The notes under the pieces are model-generated. The model saw only the letters and a list, made by a program, of their open reading frames with translations, was not told the DNA's origin and did not search any database. 64,000 bases of DNA. Source: an uncultured Chlamydiae bacterium (lineage in GTDB: Bacteria > Chlamydiota > Chlamydiia > Chlamydiales > SM23-39). The translations under genes were made by a program, and so were the position numbers. Location of the stretch: the NCBI GenBank assembly GCA_903893545.1, contig CAITMJ010000009.1:1-64000 (forward strand), given 5' to 3'. Of the stretch, positions 60,865 through 64,000 are shown in pieces (position 1 is the first letter of the stretch; the number at the start of each line of letters is the position of its first letter).

Positions 60865-61125
60865 TCAATGGTTTTCAGATGAATTGGGAAGTTCCCTATT
60901 GTGTGCTTTCCAGCCTAAATTCACAAGACTAAATAAAGTCCATGTACCTGTGGTTATACCGGAAACACTACTAACTAAGAGTACTGAGTCCGATTGATTG
61001 TATAGGCTTAACATCATTAGAGCAAATGCGCCGACAGTCCCAATGGCGGGTATGAAAAGAGCTCTGCCATCAGGAGTGTAAGGAGAAAAGTTCTCTTTTA
61101 CTAAATAAATAAATCGACCTAACAA
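60865..61125 (-). CDS. Small hydrophobic protein, uncertain start
   Basis: 86 residues from a TTG at 61125; no good ATG or ribosome site is seen upstream. Two hydrophobic stretches (FIPAIGTVGAFALMMLSLY and VLLVSSVSGITTGTWTLFSLV) could span membranes. It may be the 3' part of a longer gene cut near the GTGCAC sequence at 61128. It lies 17 bases before the 60419-60847 gene on the same strand. Confidence 0.45.
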   Translation of the reverse strand: MLGRFIYLVKENFSPYTPDGRALFIPAIGTVGAFALMMLSLYNQSDSVLLVSSVSGITTGTWTLFSLVNLGWKAHNRELPNSSENH

Positions 61126-61445
61126 TGGTGCACTCAGGTGCAGTTAATGGCGACAAAGGGTAATAGGTGACAGTAAGCCTCCAGCCCTTATACCCTCTAT
61201 TCTCCTATTGCCAGAAATCGCTAATTGTCGTAAGTTGTTGGGTAGCAACGGACTGTTAATCCATTGGTCGTATGTTCGAATCATACACCCGGAGACTTTT
61301 AGATTTAGGCAGTTGCGCAATCGATCAAGACGCCGTTTTGAGTTCATGGTGCACTTCTCCACAAAACACGGCTATAACTCGTTGCCATTTCTGTCATCTT
61401 AGGCAAGTACTCTAACACCTAACTTTTCCAATCTATCTCTCTAAA
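61126..61445. other. Gap holding tRNA fragment copy 3, no gene
   Basis: About 320 bases. It holds the tRNA-Asn copy at 61250-61294 and AT-rich, non-coding sequence. A 72-codon minus frame (61144-61362) runs through the tRNA fragment and is regarded as spurious. GTGCACTTCTCCACAA near 61350 resembles GTGCACTTGCCCACAA near 54890. Confidence 0.55.
61250..61294 (+). repeat. tRNA-Asn 3' fragment, copy 3 (att-like)
   Basis: 45 bases from GGACTGTTAATCC to CCCGGAG, again with the T-arm exchange. Preceding GGTAGCAAC resembles the D-arm side of a tRNA, so the copy may reach slightly further 5'. The flank (ACTTTTAGATTTAGGCAGT) is diverged from copies 1 and 2. Confidence 0.85.
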
Positions 61446-62909
61446 CTATTGTTGAGCCCTCTCACGAGACCCTTGTAAACACCTTCCTTTAGATTCATCA
61501 CCTTCACGTAGCACACTTTTGGAATGTAGAAGTTCCACAGCCTCAGCTGAATCCTTCACTTTAGAAGCGCAGCGTGCTAACATTTCTTCTTCAAATTCAA
61601 TGAGTACAACTTTTCTCACTCCAATTTCTCTCCATTTAGACAAGGGAGTACAGGCTATTGAAATGTTACGAGCCAGCGCCAGTGCATCCAACAGAGCCTG
61701 ATTTGCACCTTGTCCTTTAAATGGGCTCATAGGGTGAGCTGCATCTCCAATCAAAGTAACTGCCCCAACTTTTTCCAATAATTCCGATTTGAGTAATTCT
61801 CGGTCGTACACGGGATAACCTGAAATTTTTGCCGGTAGAGTTGCTGATAAAATTTGAGGAATGGGCTGATGCCACTGTATTCTACGACACGCTTCTTCTT
61901 TAAGTGCCTGGGCTCCTTGTGCACTTAAGGCCTTAGCTTCTTTTTCGGACATGGGAAAACTAAGTTGCCACATTATCGAGTCTAACGAGTAAGGCATCAT
62001 GTAGATTCTCTCATGGCCATTGACGGTTTGAAATACGGTGGCTGAGTCGAGCAAAGAACTCTCAACATCTTTAAGAGCCTCTAAAGAACAGATGCCCAAA
62101 ATTACCACGTAACCCAGGTAACGTAAAGGTGTAATATCCTCACTAATCAACAAGCTGCGCACAACACTACGAATGCCATCGGCACCCACAACCAAATCTG
62201 CCTTAGCATTCTTCATCTCTCCGTTAACTTGAAAGCTTAGCTCGACACTTTTGTCTTCACATTGTTTAAAACCAACTAAGCGGTGTCCCCACTGCACGGC
62301 ATCAAGGTCGCCCAATTGCTCAAGCAACGCTAAGCGCAAGGATTGTCGCGGAATATGCACATTTATACGCTTTGGAGACTTTTTAATATTTGAATGGGTC
62401 CTTAATCCCCATTCAATAATTTTCTTACCCTCTGTGGTATGCACCACATGGCGTGAAGATTTACACCTATCTTTTAAAGAATAAAGACCCAATCCTTTAA
62501 TTGCGTTGCTTGCTTGTTGCAAGGTAAGTCCGTAGCCTTGAGCTCGTGCATCGAAGCTGTTATCGCGCTCGTAAAGGGTGAATGGAATGCCACGATGCAA
62601 ACAAGCTACAGCCAGCGCCACGCCTCCTATACCTGCACCAATAATTGCTACATGTGGATAGTTTTCTGGATCTGCTATGGGATGACTCATAGCAGGAATC
62701 AAACCAGATCCACTGCAATTATCGCATAAATATTGAGTAATCTTAGGGCGAATCGAAGCCTTTCCTTCAGCCTGATTTTTTTCAAATTCATTATTTGCTA
62801 TTTGATAGCGGAGTCTCGATTTCTTGCGAAGTTTCAGATTTTTTTTACCGCGCCCATAACATTTCGGACAAAGAGTCCAGTAAGCCTTTTTATTTTCCAC
62901 TTTATTCAA
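61446..62909 (-). CDS. FAD-dependent monooxygenase with DnaJ-like zinc module
   Basis: 487 residues from a TTG at 62909 (start uncertain). The N-terminal 70 residues have CPKCYGRGK and CDNCSGSG, the CxxCxGxG pattern of DnaJ zinc modules. The rest is a PHBH-type flavoprotein: VAIIGAGIGGVALAVACLHRG for the FAD ADP part, DLVVGADGIRSVVR, and LIGDAAHPMSPFKGQGANQALLDALALA. It probably hydroxylates an aromatic or similar substrate using NAD(P)H. The zinc part is an unusual fusion. Confidence 0.85.
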   Translation of the reverse strand: MNKVENKKAYWTLCPKCYGRGKKNLKLRKKSRLRYQIANNEFEKNQAEGKASIRPKITQYLCDNCSGSGLIPAMSHPIADPENYPHVAIIGAGIGGVALAVACLHRGIPFTLYERDNSFDARAQGYGLTLQQASNAIKGLGLYSLKDRCKSSRHVVHTTEGKKIIEWGLRTHSNIKKSPKRINVHIPRQSLRLALLEQLGDLDAVQWGHRLVGFKQCEDKSVELSFQVNGEMKNAKADLVVGADGIRSVVRSLLISEDITPLRYLGYVVILGICSLEALKDVESSLLDSATVFQTVNGHERIYMMPYSLDSIMWQLSFPMSEKEAKALSAQGAQALKEEACRRIQWHQPIPQILSATLPAKISGYPVYDRELLKSELLEKVGAVTLIGDAAHPMSPFKGQGANQALLDALALARNISIACTPLSKWREIGVRKVVLIEFEEEMLARCASKVKDSAEAVELLHSKSVLREGDESKGRCLQGSRERAQQ

Positions 62910-63161
62910 TCTTTTTTTAATGCAAAATATATAATATCAAATGTATTTATACAATACTAGCTATGATTTTAAAGCTATTAATTTTGAGAGGGTTGAAAAT
63001 TCGTGGGAGAGGTCTAGCCAGTCAAAAGTTCGTAACGTAACCAGTAACTGGAGTTTCTTTATGGAAATTGGGTCTAAAAAGACCATTGGAAAGAACTTTC
63101 TAGCTGGGGATCGACGAAAATCCAACGAACACCTTGTTCCTTAAATAGATTGTTTCGTATC

Positions 63162-64000
63162 ATGTATCGCATAGTTTACATTAATGGTCGATTCGTGAGT
63201 TCAATCGCAAATAATACGTTTTCTTTTAATCTTTCGGAGTTAACAGAAGTAGGACTTAGATCTCTTGTCTCTGCTTTTCCTGGCCTTACTCTTTTCGGAT
63301 CTTTTAGATTTCTCTCCCAAGAGATCCATCCTCAATTTGCCAAAAGGGATTCTATTGACGAAGCAGGCTCAACAGATTTCATCATCACAACCTACAATGA
63401 GACCTGTTTAAAGAAAGTTGCTAATCTTTTTATTGAAAAGTTGCCAGAAAATCTACGGACAACTGATCTACACAATAGGTATGTAACGGATTTGACAGAT
63501 TTACAAACAATGGTTCTTGCAGCTGCCAAAGCGTTGAAATGCCAAAAGATTGAAATAGGTTTTTCCTTCAGTGATTCTTCTGAAGTGCTGCCAATGGAGC
63601 CGTATACTTCAGTGGGTGGTCAAACCCTCTCTTATTTCAGCAACCCCTTTATGAGCGTTCATTTCAACGCTGCCATAGTGGCTCAAAATTTACGAGATGG
63701 CGTTCAGCCTTTCTCTACTAATGCAAAAAAATTCATGAGCGCTCACGAAGTGAGCCATATCGCCTCCGACCACACCCTTGCCAGAAGCATCTCGTCTCTT
63801 GCCTACGGATTGTTCAATACGATCCTTTGGCAGCAAAGCTGGAGCAATGATTATTCCCATTGTAATACCTTTGTTATCGCTCTAACAGCCGCGTTCATCT
63901 ATCAACTAGTTTTCTCTGTACTCTGTCGCCATCAAGAAAAACAGGCAGATCTTATGGCTTGCGATGCTTTGAGAGGCAATGAAGAAGCCTTGGAATTTTT
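63162..64000 (+). CDS. M48-family metalloprotease, 3' end outside window
   Basis: The frame from the ATG at 63162 is open to the window edge (279 codons). SAHEVSHIASDH contains the zinc-binding HExxH motif, and EKQADLMACDAL about 60 residues later supplies the third ligand Glu in the E-x-x-A-D context of M48 proteases. Hydrophobic segments (FVIALTAAFIYQLVFSVLC) lie between the two. The N-terminal 150 residues are unrecognised. No clear ribosome site precedes the ATG, and the stop codon is not visible. Confidence 0.8.
   Translation, partial: MYRIVYINGRFVSSIANNTFSFNLSELTEVGLRSLVSAFPGLTLFGSFRFLSQEIHPQFAKRDSIDEAGSTDFIITTYNETCLKKVANLFIEKLPENLRTTDLHNRYVTDLTDLQTMVLAAAKALKCQKIEIGFSFSDSSEVLPMEPYTSVGGQTLSYFSNPFMSVHFNAAIVAQNLRDGVQPFSTNAKKFMSAHEVSHIASDHTLARSISSLAYGLFNTILWQQSWSNDYSHCNTFVIALTAAFIYQLVFSVLCRHQEKQADLMACDALRGNEEALEF

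Noticed and set aside
61144..61362. 72-codon minus-strand frame through tRNA copy 3
   Set aside because: Part of its product is the antisense of the tRNA fragment, and there is no ribosome site.
62941..63144. 67-codon plus-strand frame before the M48 gene
   Set aside because: There is no ribosome site or recognisable content, and it lies in AT-rich leader sequence.
1..64000. CRISPR array, rRNA operon, or transposase
   Set aside because: No regularly spaced repeats, rRNA-like sequence, or transposase motifs were noticed while reading both strands.

Overview
The window looks like the chromosome of an environmental (Parachlamydiales-type) chlamydia. The run murF-mraY-murD-LysM-ftsW-murG-murC/ddl fusion-ftsQ, followed by an RsbV-like STAS gene, miaA, a charged coiled-coil protein, rsfS, fabF and a Nudix hydrolase, matches from memory the order around CT756-CT771 of Chlamydia trachomatis. 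Extra genes absent from C. trachomatis (cyoABCDE, type III glutamine synthetase, nadD) and several eukaryote-like effectors (deubiquitinase, U-box, ankyrin) fit an amoeba-associated relative. A Waddlia-like genus is a guess from gene content and composition; it was not tested.

Region 1 (1-19.9 kb) is accessory and effector-like. It holds a 5'-truncated TPR protein, a ubiquitin-specific protease, a Nudix hydrolase, and an apparent eight-gene operon (3356-11612) that starts with a clear U-box protein. The operon continues with two U-box-like paralogues, a small membrane protein and a tandemly duplicated pair of unknown genes, one copy of which carries an Inc-like double hydrophobic segment. Next come a 1752-residue RHS protein with a hydrolase-like C-terminal domain, an overlapping small lipoprotein gene, and a large putative effector on the minus strand that shares an N-terminal module with the ubiquitin protease.

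Region 2 (19.9-46.3 kb) is the conserved core: peptidoglycan precursor synthesis and division, a KH protein, a STAS protein, miaA, the cytochrome bo quinol oxidase operon with heme O synthase, the coiled-coil protein, glutamine synthetase III, a short NadD-like protein, RsfS, FabF, a Nudix protein, BioY and three putative glycosyltransferases.

Region 3 (46.3-52.1 kb) has a methyltransferase preceded by a consensus promoter, a His-rich 24-codon reading frame and a hairpin. It also has a remnant resembling an AbiEi antitoxin, a membrane-associated endonuclease/exonuclease/phosphatase-family protein, recD2 and an intact tRNA-Asn.

Region 4 (52.1-64 kb) is a mosaic downstream of tRNA-Asn. Three further copies of the tRNA 3' part (near 57.2, 60.2 and 61.3 kb) divide it into blocks, suggesting successive or tandem integrations whose integrases are not in the window. 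The blocks contain a frameshifted gene with an octanucleotide repeat, a duplicated-domain secreted protein, a DUF2442/DUF4160 pair, a beta-propeller relic, an autotransporter, a HigBA-type toxin-antitoxin pair with a palindromic operator, an ankyrin fragment, an RHS relic, an FAD monooxygenase with a DnaJ-like zinc module, and the start of an M48 metalloprotease. No CRISPR array, rRNA or transposase was seen.
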